From Bradyrhizobium paxllaeri (GTDB lineage Bacteria; Pseudomonadota; Alphaproteobacteria; Rhizobiales; Xanthobacteraceae): a stretch of 64,000 bases of DNA. Shown here one piece after another: positions 33,699-42,548 of this stretch. The notes under the pieces were generated by a model. It had not been told where the DNA came from. It saw only the letters and a list, made by a program, of their open reading frames with translations, and did not search any database. The stretch covers positions 6,076,001-6,140,000 of the forward strand of contig NZ_CP042968.1 of assembly GCF_001693515.2 (NCBI RefSeq). Direction: 5' to 3'. The position numbers were made by a program, and so were the translations under genes. Position 1 is the stretch's first letter. Each line of letters starts with the position of its first letter.

Positions 33699-33995
33699 GG
33701 AAATGGATGGCGGCTTGCGCGACGAGACCGAACGAGACCATTGGCCGTATCAAACTTGTTTCGCCCGCGCGAGCCGCATAACCGCACCTGCACGGAAACT
33801 GCATAAGAATCCTGAAGTCTTGCAGACGACGCTCCAAGCAACTGCACAAGCGCACCGGATAGTTCTTCCTGCAAACCAGCGGGCGATCATCGAATGCCTA
33901 TTCCGACAAGACTAGCGAATGACGGGTGGTGGCTATGCGAGCGCCCCGCGACCGCACTGGTTTGCAATTTTCCCGTCCAGACAGGTAGCGCAATA
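33699..33995. other. Divergent promoter region without a gene
   Basis: This 297-bp stretch separates the GH3 gene and the DUF4173-like gene, read in opposite directions. I see no clear inverted repeat or gene. Confidence 0.4.
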
Positions 33996-35486
33996 ATGAC
34001 CGATTTCACCACGCCGGCATCCGATGCAGGCTCCGTTCAGGAAGGTAGCCTTCCCATCAAGGCAGCCATTGTTCTCGCGCTGGCTGCGCTGGCCGATTGG
34101 CTGTTCTACGGGCACGGCATTGGAATATCGGCCGTCATCTTTGCGGTCGCCGTAGCCTGCGGCTCGATGATCGCCAACATCGCAACTCTAAACCGAAAGC
34201 AAGTGCTGCTGGCCGGCGTCCTCCTGCTGTTCGCCCTTGTCCCCGCCATCGAGGAATTCGATGTCGCGTCTCTGACCTTCATGGTGCTGGCCCTCGGCAT
34301 AGGCCTGCTGCTGACGACCAATCGTGACCGGCACGATCTCGGCGAGCGAGCCGCGGGGTTATGCGATCTCTATCTGGTCGGCCCGTTCAGATTTCTCCGC
34401 GATGCCATCAGTGCGTTCAATCTACCGGCACTGAAGACCGGATTTGCCGTGTGGCTCATTCCCGTAGTGCTCAGCGGCATCTTCTTGTTTCTGCTGGTAT
34501 CGGCCAATCCACTGCTCGAGAAGTGGATCAGCCTGCTGAACCCGGGTAACACGGCTTCTTACGTCAGTCTCGGACGAGTATTGTTTTGGACTGTGGCGCT
34601 GTCGATCGTATGGCCCTTTATCCACGTCCGGTGGAGCAGCAAGCGGGAGATGCCGGCAGCTTTTGCTGAAGCGGCAGCACTGGCGCAGGGAATACCATCG
34701 GTCCAAAATCACTTCTTCGGTGTTGCCACGATCCTGCGTTCGCTGATCCTGTTCAATTTGCTGTTCGCCGTTCAGACCATCCTCGACGCGATCTATCTTT
34801 GGGGCAACGTGGCTCTACCTTCCGATATCAGTTACGCTTCATATGCGCATCGAGGCGCCTATCCCCTCATTGTCACGGCGCTGTTGGCGGCCGGCTTCGT
34901 CCTGGCCGCCATGAGGCCCGGTGGGCCGGCCGAGCAGTCGAGAGTGATCCGGCCGCTGGTCTATCTTTGGGTAGCGCAAAACCTGCTGCTGGTGATGTCG
35001 TCGATCCTGCGCCTCGATCTCTACGTTCAAATCTATCTGCTGACCTGGTGGCGCGTCGCGGCATTCATCTGGATGGTCCTGGTCGCGATGGGTCTTGTCC
35101 TCATCGTCGCCCGCATCGTTTTGAGCCGTTCGAATGCCTGGCTGATCCGCGCCAACCTTGTCACCCTGACGGCAACGCTCTACGCCTGTTCGCTGATCAA
35201 TTTTGCCTCGATCATCGCTGAGTACAATGTGAGCCATAGCCGCGAAGCCGGCGGCAAAGGGGTGTGGGTCGACATGAACTATCTGTTGTCCCTCGGACCG
35301 CAGGCATTGCCGGCCATCGACCGGGCCATAGCCCTTCGCGGGTTCGATCCGACCCTTGTTTCCCGCCGTGGTTGCCTTGTAGAACAGCAAAAGAAAGAAA
35401 CGGCTTCCTGGCGCTCCTGGGGTTTTCGGAACTGGCGCCTCCAGCGCGCCCTGGATGCCCAACCAAAGAGTTCGACCACAGGCTAG
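33996..35486 (+). CDS. DUF4173/DUF4153-like membrane protein
   Basis: A 496-aa integral membrane protein with about 11 hydrophobic helices. It carries the family segment SYASYAHRGAYPLIVTALLAAGFVLA (about 275-300) and WVAQNLLLVMSSILRLDLYVQIYLLT, followed by a soluble C-terminal tail. ATG at 33996 rather than 34 codons upstream, where the sequence is not protein-like. It is followed after 34 bases by a response regulator and its kinase, an arrangement found repeatedly for this family, so it may be a partner or target of that two-component system. Function unknown. Confidence 0.75.
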   Translation: MTDFTTPASDAGSVQEGSLPIKAAIVLALAALADWLFYGHGIGISAVIFAVAVACGSMIANIATLNRKQVLLAGVLLLFALVPAIEEFDVASLTFMVLALGIGLLLTTNRDRHDLGERAAGLCDLYLVGPFRFLRDAISAFNLPALKTGFAVWLIPVVLSGIFLFLLVSANPLLEKWISLLNPGNTASYVSLGRVLFWTVALSIVWPFIHVRWSSKREMPAAFAEAAALAQGIPSVQNHFFGVATILRSLILFNLLFAVQTILDAIYLWGNVALPSDISYASYAHRGAYPLIVTALLAAGFVLAAMRPGGPAEQSRVIRPLVYLWVAQNLLLVMSSILRLDLYVQIYLLTWWRVAAFIWMVLVAMGLVLIVARIVLSRSNAWLIRANLVTLTATLYACSLINFASIIAEYNVSHSREAGGKGVWVDMNYLLSLGPQALPAIDRAIALRGFDPTLVSRRGCLVEQQKKETASWRSWGFRNWRLQRALDAQPKSSTTG

Positions 35487-35520
35487 TTCGACTGCAAGCC
35501 GATTGCGCCGGGAGAGACGT

Positions 35521-36225
35521 TTGACGCACCGCATTCTCATCGTTGACGACGATCTTCACATCCGCGAGGTCATCCGCGTCGCCCTGAAGAAGGCCGGAAT
35601 GGCCATCTTCGAGGCGCGCGACGGCAAGGAAGCGTTGACCCGCTTTGCCGCCGACAAGCCCGATCTGATCATTCTGGATATCGGCATGCCGGAATTCGAC
35701 GGCCTGGACGTCTGCCGGGAAATTCGAAAAGCCTCTGACGTGCCGATCCTGTTCCTCTCCGCGCGCGACGACGAGATCGACCGCGTGCTGGGCCTGGAAA
35801 TCGGCGGCGACGACTACGTCACCAAACCCTTCAGCCCGCGCGAGCTCGTCGCCCGCGTGAATGTCATTCTCCGTCGCATCGCTTCGCGCGGGCAGGATGC
35901 GAAGGCGTCGCAGGCCGCGCTTTCGCAAGGCAGGTTGTCCGTCGATCCCGACCAGCATGTCGCCGAGTTTGCGGGCACGCCGCTTCGGCTGACGGCCATC
36001 GAGTTCGGAATCCTCAGGGCCTTCCTGACGCGTCCGACGCTCGTCTTCAGCCGTGAACAGATCATGAGCGCCGCCTATCAGCTCAACATCCAGGTATCGG
36101 ATCGCACCATCGACAGCCATATCCGGAATATCCGCGCCAAGCTGTCCGCCGTGAATTGCGACAATGTCATCGAAACCATTCATGGCGTCGGCTTCAAGCT
36201 CGGACGATGCGAGCCGCAGGCATGA
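35521..36225 (+). CDS. OmpR-family response regulator (CreB-like)
   Basis: A 234-aa response regulator. The receiver domain has acidic DDD at 9-11, phosphoacceptor Asp53 in LIILDIGMPEFDG and the YVTKPFSP Lys. A winged helix follows (VFSREQIMSAAYQLNIQVSDRTIDSHIRNIRAKL, then VIETIHGVGFKL). Start at the TTG of LTHRILIVDD (35521), with GGGAGAG upstream; an earlier ATG would prefix 22 basic residues. It overlaps the kinase gene by four bases. Resembles CreB/PhoB-type regulators. Confidence 0.9.
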   Translation: MTHRILIVDDDLHIREVIRVALKKAGMAIFEARDGKEALTRFAADKPDLIILDIGMPEFDGLDVCREIRKASDVPILFLSARDDEIDRVLGLEIGGDDYVTKPFSPRELVARVNVILRRIASRGQDAKASQAALSQGRLSVDPDQHVAEFAGTPLRLTAIEFGILRAFLTRPTLVFSREQIMSAAYQLNIQVSDRTIDSHIRNIRAKLSAVNCDNVIETIHGVGFKLGRCEPQA

Positions 36226-37814
36226 TGCCCCACAGGGCTGAAAAATGGCGACCGTCGGTAGGACAGGTCATTTTTACCGCGCTGGCCACTGCGGCGACGC
36301 TGCCACTGGTCGGGCTGTTCTTCTTCCGCCTCTATGACAACCAGCTCATTCACCAAACCCAGGCCGAGTTGATCGCGCAAAGCCGGGTGCTCGCCGCCGT
36401 TTATGCGCGGGAAGTAGAATCCCGCCTCGGCACCGGGATCACGCTCGGCGCTGAAATTCCGCCTGAGGCCCGCTCGGGCCGGGAAGACGAGCTCACGCCG
36501 ATCCGGCCCGCGCTCGATCTCGCCGCAGGCGCCGACCTGCTTCGGCGGCGGCCCGATGCGCTTCCGGCAAGCGCGCTCGCATCGCAACCCTATGTCGAGA
36601 TCGGTGCGCGGCTGATGCCGATCATCCGGGAAACCCAGAAAGTCACGCTGGCCGGTTTCCGCATCCTCGATCCCCGCGGTGTCGTGATTGCCGGCCGCGA
36701 CGAGGTCGGCCAATCGCTCGCTCATATCGAGGAGATCGCCACCGCGCTTCAGGGACAATACCGGGCAGCCTTGCGGATCCGCAAACCCGACAAGCCGCCG
36801 CCTCCGATCTACTCGATCAGCCGCGGCGTCGGCGTCCACGTATTCTCGGCCATGCCTGTCATCGTCAACAACCGCGTCGCAGGCGTGGTCTATACGTCGA
36901 GGACGCCGAGCAATATCTTCGATCACCTCTACCAGGAGCGCGGCAAGTTTATCCTGGCGGGACTTGCGGTTATTCTCGCGACCATCATCATCGGCCTGGT
37001 TTTCTCCCGAACCATCACCCGCCCGATGCGCGAACTGGTCGATCGCGCCGCGCGCATCAGCCGCGGCGACCGCGATGCATTTCAACCGCTCGCCCATTAC
37101 GGCACGCGCGAGTTCGCCCAGCTATCACACAGCTTCCTCGACATGGCCGAACAATTGTCACGGCGGTCGGACTACATCGCGACGTTTTCGTCGCACCTCA
37201 CCCATGAATTGAAGTCGCCGCTGACATCGATCAAGGGTGCAGCCGAACTCCTGCTCGATTCCCTGCAAAGCAAATCCGACACGCTCACCCGGATGGAGCA
37301 GAAGAATTTCATATCGAACATTCTGGGTGACACCGGGCGCCTGGAAGCCATGACCCAGCGCTTGCGCGAACTGGCCCGCGCCGAAACCGCCCCGCAGAAC
37401 GAGCAAATCGAACTATCTCAAGTGATAAGCGGACTGAAGAGCCGGTTCCCGACACGAGCGATCGAGGCCACCGGCGACCTCGAGCGCTCGATCGGCATGT
37501 CCAGTGAAAAGGCGCTGATCGTGTTGTCGCACCTGACCGACAACGCCATCCGCCACAACGCAAAGCGCGTGCGACTCGAAGCCGCTGCGGAAGAAGCCTC
37601 CGTCAGGATGACCGTCAGCAATGACGGTGATCCCATATCCGAAGCGAACCGCGAGAAGATCTTCGACGCCTTCTTCACCACGCGCCGCGATACCGGCGGC
37701 ACGGGAATGGGGCTCTCGATCGTCCAGGCGATCATGGCCAGCCATGGCGGATCGATCCGGCTTCTGCCATCCAACCACGGCGTTACGTTCGAGTTGCAGT
37801 TTCCGGCTGCCTAG
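36222..37814 (+). CDS. Sensor histidine kinase (CreC-like)
   Basis: A 530-aa membrane kinase. TM1 (about 14-36), a periplasmic domain of some 200 residues (about 40-240), TM2 (about 243-261) and a HAMP region (262-314) precede the HisKA H-box SSHLTHELKSPLTSIKG with His328. The ATPase domain has DNAIRHN (N box), DTGGTGMGLSIVQAI (G2 box) and the F box. ATG at 36222 overlaps the response regulator stop (ATGA). CreC controls envelope or carbon responses in enterics and Pseudomonas; the periplasmic sensor domain here gives no clear ligand. Confidence 0.9.
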   Translation: MMPHRAEKWRPSVGQVIFTALATAATLPLVGLFFFRLYDNQLIHQTQAELIAQSRVLAAVYAREVESRLGTGITLGAEIPPEARSGREDELTPIRPALDLAAGADLLRRRPDALPASALASQPYVEIGARLMPIIRETQKVTLAGFRILDPRGVVIAGRDEVGQSLAHIEEIATALQGQYRAALRIRKPDKPPPPIYSISRGVGVHVFSAMPVIVNNRVAGVVYTSRTPSNIFDHLYQERGKFILAGLAVILATIIIGLVFSRTITRPMRELVDRAARISRGDRDAFQPLAHYGTREFAQLSHSFLDMAEQLSRRSDYIATFSSHLTHELKSPLTSIKGAAELLLDSLQSKSDTLTRMEQKNFISNILGDTGRLEAMTQRLRELARAETAPQNEQIELSQVISGLKSRFPTRAIEATGDLERSIGMSSEKALIVLSHLTDNAIRHNAKRVRLEAAAEEASVRMTVSNDGDPISEANREKIFDAFFTTRRDTGGTGMGLSIVQAIMASHGGSIRLLPSNHGVTFELQFPAA

Positions 37815-37824
37815 CGCCCCCTGC

Positions 37825-39057
37825 TCAAACCCGCTCGATAATAATAGCCGGCGCCATGCCGCCAGCGGCGCACATCGTCACCAGCCCACGCTTGAGATCG
37901 CGCCGCTCCAGTTCGTCGAGCACAGTACCGATCAGGATCGAGCCGGTCGCGCCGATGGGATGACCGAGCGCGATCGAGCCGCCATTGACGTTGACCTTCG
38001 CGCGGTCGAGCTTGAGGTCGCGAATGAACTTTTCGGCGACGACCGCAAAGGCCTCATTGATTTCGAACAGGTCGATATCGTCGAGCGTGAGACCCGCCTT
38101 GGCCAGCACCTTGCGGGCAGCCGGCACCGGCGCATTAAGCATCAGGGTCGGCGAGTCGCCCATGTTGGCCATCGCGACCACGCGGGCGCGCGGCTTGAGG
38201 CCATGCGCTTTTGCGTAGCTCGGCGACGCCAGCAGGATAGCCGCCGAGCCATCCACGACGCCGGAGGAATTGCCGGCGTGATGTACGAAGTTGATGTCGA
38301 GGTCGGGATATTTGTCGAGGATGAGTTTGCGATAGGTCGTGCCCCCGTCGTCGAGCGGATAGTCCGCCACGGCGGGAAAGGCGGCCTTCAATGCGGCCAG
38401 CCCTTCGAGCGTGGTTTGCGGCCGCGGATATTCTTCCCGATCGAGCGCGAGACTGCCGTCCTCGCGATACACTGGCACGAGGCTCTTGTCGAAATATCCA
38501 CCCTTGATCGCGGCTGCCGCGCGCTTCTGACTTTCAAGGCCGAGCTCATCGACGTCCTGCCGCGTGATGCCTTCCAGCGTTGCGACTGCGTCGGCGCAGA
38601 CGCCCTGATGCGATTGCGGATGCCGGGCACGGAGGCGGAGATTGCCGTTGTCCATCATGAACGGGCCCTCGCCGCGCCGGCCCTCCATCGACATCATCTC
38701 GGTGCCGCCGGCGATCACCAGATCCTCCGAGCCCGACATGATCGAGTTGGCCGCCATGTTGACGCTGGTGATGCCGGAGCCGCAGAACCGGTCCAGTGTT
38801 ACCGCGCTGGCGCGGACGTCATAGCCGGCATCGAGCGCCGACATCCGGCCGAGATCGCCACTCTGTTGGCCGCGTTGCGAGCTGGTGCCCCAGACGATGT
38901 CGTCGACATCGGCGGTATTGATGCCGGTCCGATCAGCCAGCGCGCGCAATACCGTTGCGCCGAGCTGTTGCGGATGAATGCCCGAGAGGGCGCCCTTGCC
39001 GGCCTTGCCGATGCCTCGCGGCGTTCTGCATGCGTCGATGATCAGCGCGTCAACCAT
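37825..39057 (-). CDS. Thiolase (acetyl-CoA acetyltransferase family)
   Basis: A 410-aa thiolase. Nucleophile Cys92 lies in LDRFCGSGITS, the catalytic His in GGSIALGHPIGATG, and the second Cys in TMCAAGGMAPA. It catalyses thiolytic cleavage of 3-oxoacyl-CoA or the reverse condensation. ATG at 39057 with AGGAAAAC upstream. It is separated from the preceding CitE-like gene by 165 bases with two hairpins, so it may be a separately regulated distal gene of the Liv operon. It converges on the sensor kinase gene with a 10-base gap. Confidence 0.93.
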   Translation of the reverse strand: MVDALIIDACRTPRGIGKAGKGALSGIHPQQLGATVLRALADRTGINTADVDDIVWGTSSQRGQQSGDLGRMSALDAGYDVRASAVTLDRFCGSGITSVNMAANSIMSGSEDLVIAGGTEMMSMEGRRGEGPFMMDNGNLRLRARHPQSHQGVCADAVATLEGITRQDVDELGLESQKRAAAAIKGGYFDKSLVPVYREDGSLALDREEYPRPQTTLEGLAALKAAFPAVADYPLDDGGTTYRKLILDKYPDLDINFVHHAGNSSGVVDGSAAILLASPSYAKAHGLKPRARVVAMANMGDSPTLMLNAPVPAARKVLAKAGLTLDDIDLFEINEAFAVVAEKFIRDLKLDRAKVNVNGGSIALGHPIGATGSILIGTVLDELERRDLKRGLVTMCAAGGMAPAIIIERV

Positions 39058-39134
39058 GGTGTTTTCCTTCTTGTTGCTTGGCCGCATTTGCTGCCGATCG
39101 GGTAGCGAAGTCAATCTGGTCAGCGAACTCGTGG

Positions 39135-39203
39135 CCTGGATGAGCGCAGCGATGTCCAGGGCCTATCCATCGTCCATCCCGGATGTCGCTTCGCCCATCC
39201 GGG
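39135..39203. repeat. Two consecutive hairpins (REP-like) between CitE-like and thiolase genes
   Basis: CCTGGA (39135-39140) pairs with TCCAGG (39155-39160), and CCCGGATG (39178-39185) pairs with CATCCGGG (39196-39203). The second hairpin, with its TCGCTTCGCC loop, is a familiar repeated element in Bradyrhizobium intergenic regions as I recall. There is no following T-run on either strand, so it is not a classical terminator. It may attenuate or stabilise the operon messenger. Confidence 0.55.
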
Positions 39204-39222
39204 CTGCATCATCATTACGTCA

Positions 39223-40077
39223 CTACCCGCGCAGCGCGAGGATTTTTTCTGCCGCACGCAAATGCGGCTTGTCGATCATCTTGCCATCGATCTTCACAAC
39301 ACCCGACGTTGGATTGTCGTTGAAGGCCTTAACCACCTTCTCCGACCAGGCGACTTCCTCGTCCGTCGGCATGAAGGCGGCATTGACGACATCGACGTGC
39401 TTGGGATGGATCACCGCCTTGGCCAGGAACCCATCCTGACGCGCGGCAACGGACTCTTCCCGCAGCGTGTCCAGGTCATGGATATCAGTCGCGATGGTAT
39501 CGATGGCGACAACGCCGGCCGCAGCCGCGCTGATCAGGCAGAGGTCTCGCGCCAGCAGGAATGGCCCGTGAAAGCGGCCGGCGGTTCGGTTCCGCGACGC
39601 GCCAAGCGACGCCGCGAGATCCTCGGCACCCCACATCATGCCCCACAACCGCGGGCTCATGTTCTCGAAATCGAGCAGCTTGAGCACCGCCCTCGCCGCT
39701 TCCGTCGCCACGGTGACTATTCGCGTCGAGCCGTGTTCGATCGCCGCCGCAGCTTCGAAGGCATCAAGATAGAGCGAGAGGCGATTGACGTCGGCGGCGC
39801 CGGCGCATTTCGGCAGCACGATGCCGTCGGGCCGGCCCGGCATGACGGCCGCGAGATCGCCGAGCGTCATTCCGGTGTCGAGCGCGTTGACGCGGACATA
39901 CATCTTCTGGTCCGCCTTCCGGACGTCGAGCATCTCGCGCACCGTGCGCCGCGCACCAACCTTCTCGTCCGGCGCAATCGAATCCTCGAGGTCGAGGATC
40001 AGTGCGTCGGCTGCGGTCTTCTTCGCGCTTTCGAACTTGCGCTGGCTGTCGCCGGGAACGAACAGGAACGAACGCAT
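39223..40077 (-). CDS. CitE/HpcH-type CoA-ester lyase
   Basis: A 284-aa TIM-barrel lyase of the CitE/malyl-CoA lyase family. It has SFLFVPGDSQRKFESA (3-18), the Asp/Glu metal segment ALILDLEDSIAPDEK (25-39), VRVNALDTG and MMWGAEDLAASLG. A Mg2+-dependent C-C cleavage of malyl-, citramalyl- or HMG-type CoA esters is the family reaction. It follows the MaoC gene by four bases. Together with CaiB and MaoC genes it recalls citramalyl-CoA lyase of itaconate degradation, or the lyase of leucine-type pathways in mycobacteria. Confidence 0.88.
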   Translation of the reverse strand: MRSFLFVPGDSQRKFESAKKTAADALILDLEDSIAPDEKVGARRTVREMLDVRKADQKMYVRVNALDTGMTLGDLAAVMPGRPDGIVLPKCAGAADVNRLSLYLDAFEAAAAIEHGSTRIVTVATEAARAVLKLLDFENMSPRLWGMMWGAEDLAASLGASRNRTAGRFHGPFLLARDLCLISAAAAGVVAIDTIATDIHDLDTLREESVAARQDGFLAKAVIHPKHVDVVNAAFMPTDEEVAWSEKVVKAFNDNPTSGVVKIDGKMIDKPHLRAAEKILALRG

Positions 40078-40081
40078 CGCC

Positions 40082-40537
40082 TCACGCCTTCGGCTTGCAG
40101 TGCATCAGGCCGGTCCGGCGGCAGCTCGCCACCACCTCGCCGCGCTGATTGGTCATGGTGTGCTCGAATTCCACGATACCCTGGTTCGGCCGCGACTTGC
40201 TCTCGCGTTTGGAGATGATCCTGGTGTGCGCCTTGAGCGTATCGCCGTGAAATACCGGCTTGGGGAATTTGACGTCGGTCATACCAAGGTTGCCGATCGT
40301 GGTACCGAGCGTCGTATCGTAGACGCTCATGCCGATCATGATGCCGAGCGTGTAAATGCTGTTGAACAACCGCTGGCCGAATTCGGTACTTTCAGAAAAA
40401 TGAGCATCGATATGCAGCGGCTGCGGGTTCATGGTCAGCAGGCTGAACATGGTGTTGTCCATCTCGGTCACGGTCCTGGAGAACTCATGATGAAACTCCC
40501 GGCCGACCTCGAACTCCTCGAAATACAATCCCGCCAT
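40082..40537 (-). CDS. MaoC family dehydratase (single hot-dog domain)
   Basis: A 151-aa hot-dog protein. LLTMNPQPLHIDAHFSESTEFG (about 35-56) carries the Asp/His catalytic pair of R-specific enoyl-CoA hydratases. VFHGDTLKAHTRIISKRESKS lies in the second half. The ATG at 40537 overlaps the crotonase stop by one base (TGATG). Single-domain length suggests a homodimer, unlike the double-hot-dog mesaconyl-CoA hydratases. It would hydrate an enoyl- or unsaturated dicarboxyl-CoA. Confidence 0.87.
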   Translation of the reverse strand: MAGLYFEEFEVGREFHHEFSRTVTEMDNTMFSLLTMNPQPLHIDAHFSESTEFGQRLFNSIYTLGIMIGMSVYDTTLGTTIGNLGMTDVKFPKPVFHGDTLKAHTRIISKRESKSRPNQGIVEFEHTMTNQRGEVVASCRRTGLMHCKPKA

Positions 40538-41313
40538 CAGCGCCCCCTGTAGTTCGGCGTCCGCTTTTCGACGAACGCATTCAAGCCTTCCTGACAATCC
40601 TCCGTCGTGGCGACAAGCGCAAAACTCTCGGCGGCGTTTTCGACCGAGCGACGGAAATCGGCGTCGACCGCCCGCATGAAGGCATCGCGCCCGATCTTCA
40701 TGACAATGGGTGATTTGGCGGCGAGCTTGCGTGCGATTTCCCGCGCACGCTCAAGCGCGGTGCCCTTCGGCACCACTTCGCTGAGCAGCCCCATGCGAAA
40801 GGCAGTTGCAGCGTCGAATGGCTCGCCGAGAAACAGCGGACCGAATGCCTGATGCTTGCCGACCAGCCGCGGTAGTTGCACAAAGTGGATGGCTGGAATC
40901 AGACCGACATCGATCTCGGGATAGCCAAAGGTACAGGCGTCGCCAGCGATAATCATATCGCAGGAAATCGCGATCGTCATGCCGCCGGCCCGCACCGCGC
41001 CATCAACGGCGGCGATGGTCGGCTTGCCCATGCGATACTGGGTATCGTTGAGCGCGAAATACAGCCGCTCGAGGAATTTCTTGGTCTCGATCCCGGGTTT
41101 GCCACGGACGATGTCGAGATCGAGCCCGGCACAGAACACCTTGTGCGCGCTGCCGATGATGACGGCACGCACCGCTTCGTCGTCTCTCGCTTTCGAAAGC
41201 GCCGCCAGCAGTGCGTCGATCAGGTCCATGCTGAGCGCATTGACCGGCGGCCGATCCAGCATGATCTCGGCAATATTGCCTGTGACCGAATAACGGACGA
41301 GATCGGTGCTCAT
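40537..41313 (-). CDS. Enoyl-CoA hydratase/isomerase
   Basis: A 258-aa crotonase. The oxyanion-hole parts are VFCAGLDLDIV (about 59-69) and AAVDGAVRAGGMTIAISCDM (about 99-118). The catalytic segment FGYPEIDVGLIPAIHFVQL has PEID where hydratases carry the first Glu; the second position reads Ala. Hydration or a related crotonase reaction is likely. It overlaps the CaiB stop by four bases and the MaoC start by one, so the three are translationally coupled. Confidence 0.88.
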   Translation of the reverse strand: MSTDLVRYSVTGNIAEIMLDRPPVNALSMDLIDALLAALSKARDDEAVRAVIIGSAHKVFCAGLDLDIVRGKPGIETKKFLERLYFALNDTQYRMGKPTIAAVDGAVRAGGMTIAISCDMIIAGDACTFGYPEIDVGLIPAIHFVQLPRLVGKHQAFGPLFLGEPFDAATAFRMGLLSEVVPKGTALERAREIARKLAAKSPIVMKIGRDAFMRAVDADFRRSVENAAESFALVATTEDCQEGLNAFVEKRTPNYRGR

Positions 41314-42524
41314 GCCTTGCCTCCCTTGGCCTGGCGCACTGCGCCGGCCTTGACCAGATCGTCGATGGCGCCGCGCTCGAAACCAGCTTCGAGCAGCACC
41401 TCGTAACTGTCCTGGCCTATATCAGGTGCGGGACGCAAGTCATCCTCCGAAAAGCTCGCAATACCCGGCGTTCGCGGTGAGTACACCGGCCCGACGCCCG
41501 GCGTGTCCTGACATACCGCAGCCCGTGTCGCCTCGACATGAACGTTGCGCAGCCATTCCCCGGGATCGAGTATCCGTTCCGCAATAAGATCGGCGGCGTG
41601 CAGACGCGACAGCCAGCTATCCGTCGGCTGCGTCAGAAACACCTCCCGCAATTGCGGGATCAGCGCATCTACGGCGTCAGCACGTCGCGCAAAGTCGGCA
41701 AAGCGCGGATCGCTGGCGAGGTCATCGCGCCCGATTGCCGCGCACAGCCGCTTGTATTGCGGCTCGTTCACCAGCGTGACCATCATCCAGCCGTCCGCTG
41801 TCTGATAGGAGCCCGCTGGAACGTTCAGCGCACGCGGCGCACCGCCCTCCAGAATATGTTCGGCGACCTTGTGGCCAAGCAGCGCGGAAGTAGATTGGCA
41901 AAGATTGACGTCGATCCAGCGGCCAGTGCCGACGGTCGCACGCGCGAACAGCGTCGTGGCGATGGCCTGAAAGGCATAGACACCGGTCACGACATCGGAG
42001 ATCGTGGTGCCGGCCCGATGTGGAGTGCCATCATTGCCGACATTGATCGACACAAAACCGGAGAACGCCTGTGCCACGGAATCAGAGCCCGGCCGTTTCG
42101 AATAGGGACCACTCTGCCCGAAGGCGCTGACCGAGAGATAGATCAGACCACGATTGTCGCGCGACAATTCATCGTAACCGATCCCGAGCCGCGCGGCGAC
42201 GCCCGGCCGGAAGCCTTCGATCAGCACGTCGCAGTCCCTCGCCAGCTTCCGAGCAACCGCGACCCCATCCTTGTGCTTCATGTCGAGGCAAAGGCTGCGC
42301 TTGCCGCGGTTATAGACGGCCGACAGCGTGGTATGACTTCCATACGTCGTGCCGAGAAACCGCGACCAGTCGCCCTCCGGCGGCTCGACCTTGATGACGT
42401 CGGCCCCGTACACGCCGAGCAGCATCGCGCAATAGGGCGAGGCGATGCCCTGCCCGAAATCCAGCACACGCAGGCCGCGATACGGCGCCTCATGCGTCGG
42501 CGATAGCTTGCGTTCAATGGCCAT
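41310..42524 (-). CDS. CaiB/BaiF family (class III) CoA transferase
   Basis: A 404-aa class III CoA transferase. It opens LRVLDFGQGIASPYCAMLLGVYGADVIKVEPPEGDWSR (18-55) and has NRGKRSLCLDMK and KRPGSDSVAQAFSG, with the candidate catalytic Asp in GSDS. It carries an extra conserved C-terminal domain typical of succinyl-CoA-dependent transferases. Activates a free acid, likely a dicarboxylate, using another CoA ester as donor. It lies 24 bases after the last transporter gene, so it belongs to the Liv operon. Confidence 0.9.
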   Translation of the reverse strand: MAIERKLSPTHEAPYRGLRVLDFGQGIASPYCAMLLGVYGADVIKVEPPEGDWSRFLGTTYGSHTTLSAVYNRGKRSLCLDMKHKDGVAVARKLARDCDVLIEGFRPGVAARLGIGYDELSRDNRGLIYLSVSAFGQSGPYSKRPGSDSVAQAFSGFVSINVGNDGTPHRAGTTISDVVTGVYAFQAIATTLFARATVGTGRWIDVNLCQSTSALLGHKVAEHILEGGAPRALNVPAGSYQTADGWMMVTLVNEPQYKRLCAAIGRDDLASDPRFADFARRADAVDALIPQLREVFLTQPTDSWLSRLHAADLIAERILDPGEWLRNVHVEATRAAVCQDTPGVGPVYSPRTPGIASFSEDDLRPAPDIGQDSYEVLLEAGFERGAIDDLVKAGAVRQAKGGKA

Positions 42525-42548
42525 TTCGTCCCCCGGTCGGGCCGAAAG

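Noticed and set aside
37621..39105. Plus-strand 494-residue frame across the kinase end and the thiolase
   Set aside because: It crosses two solid genes and reads as low-complexity Arg/Ala/Asp-rich sequence typical of antisense shadow.
39178..39203. Second hairpin as a terminator
   Set aside because: No T-run on either strand, so it is listed as a repeat instead.
41538..42506. Plus-strand 322-residue frame opposite the CaiB gene
   Set aside because: Antisense shadow of a strongly supported CoA transferase; composition not protein-like.
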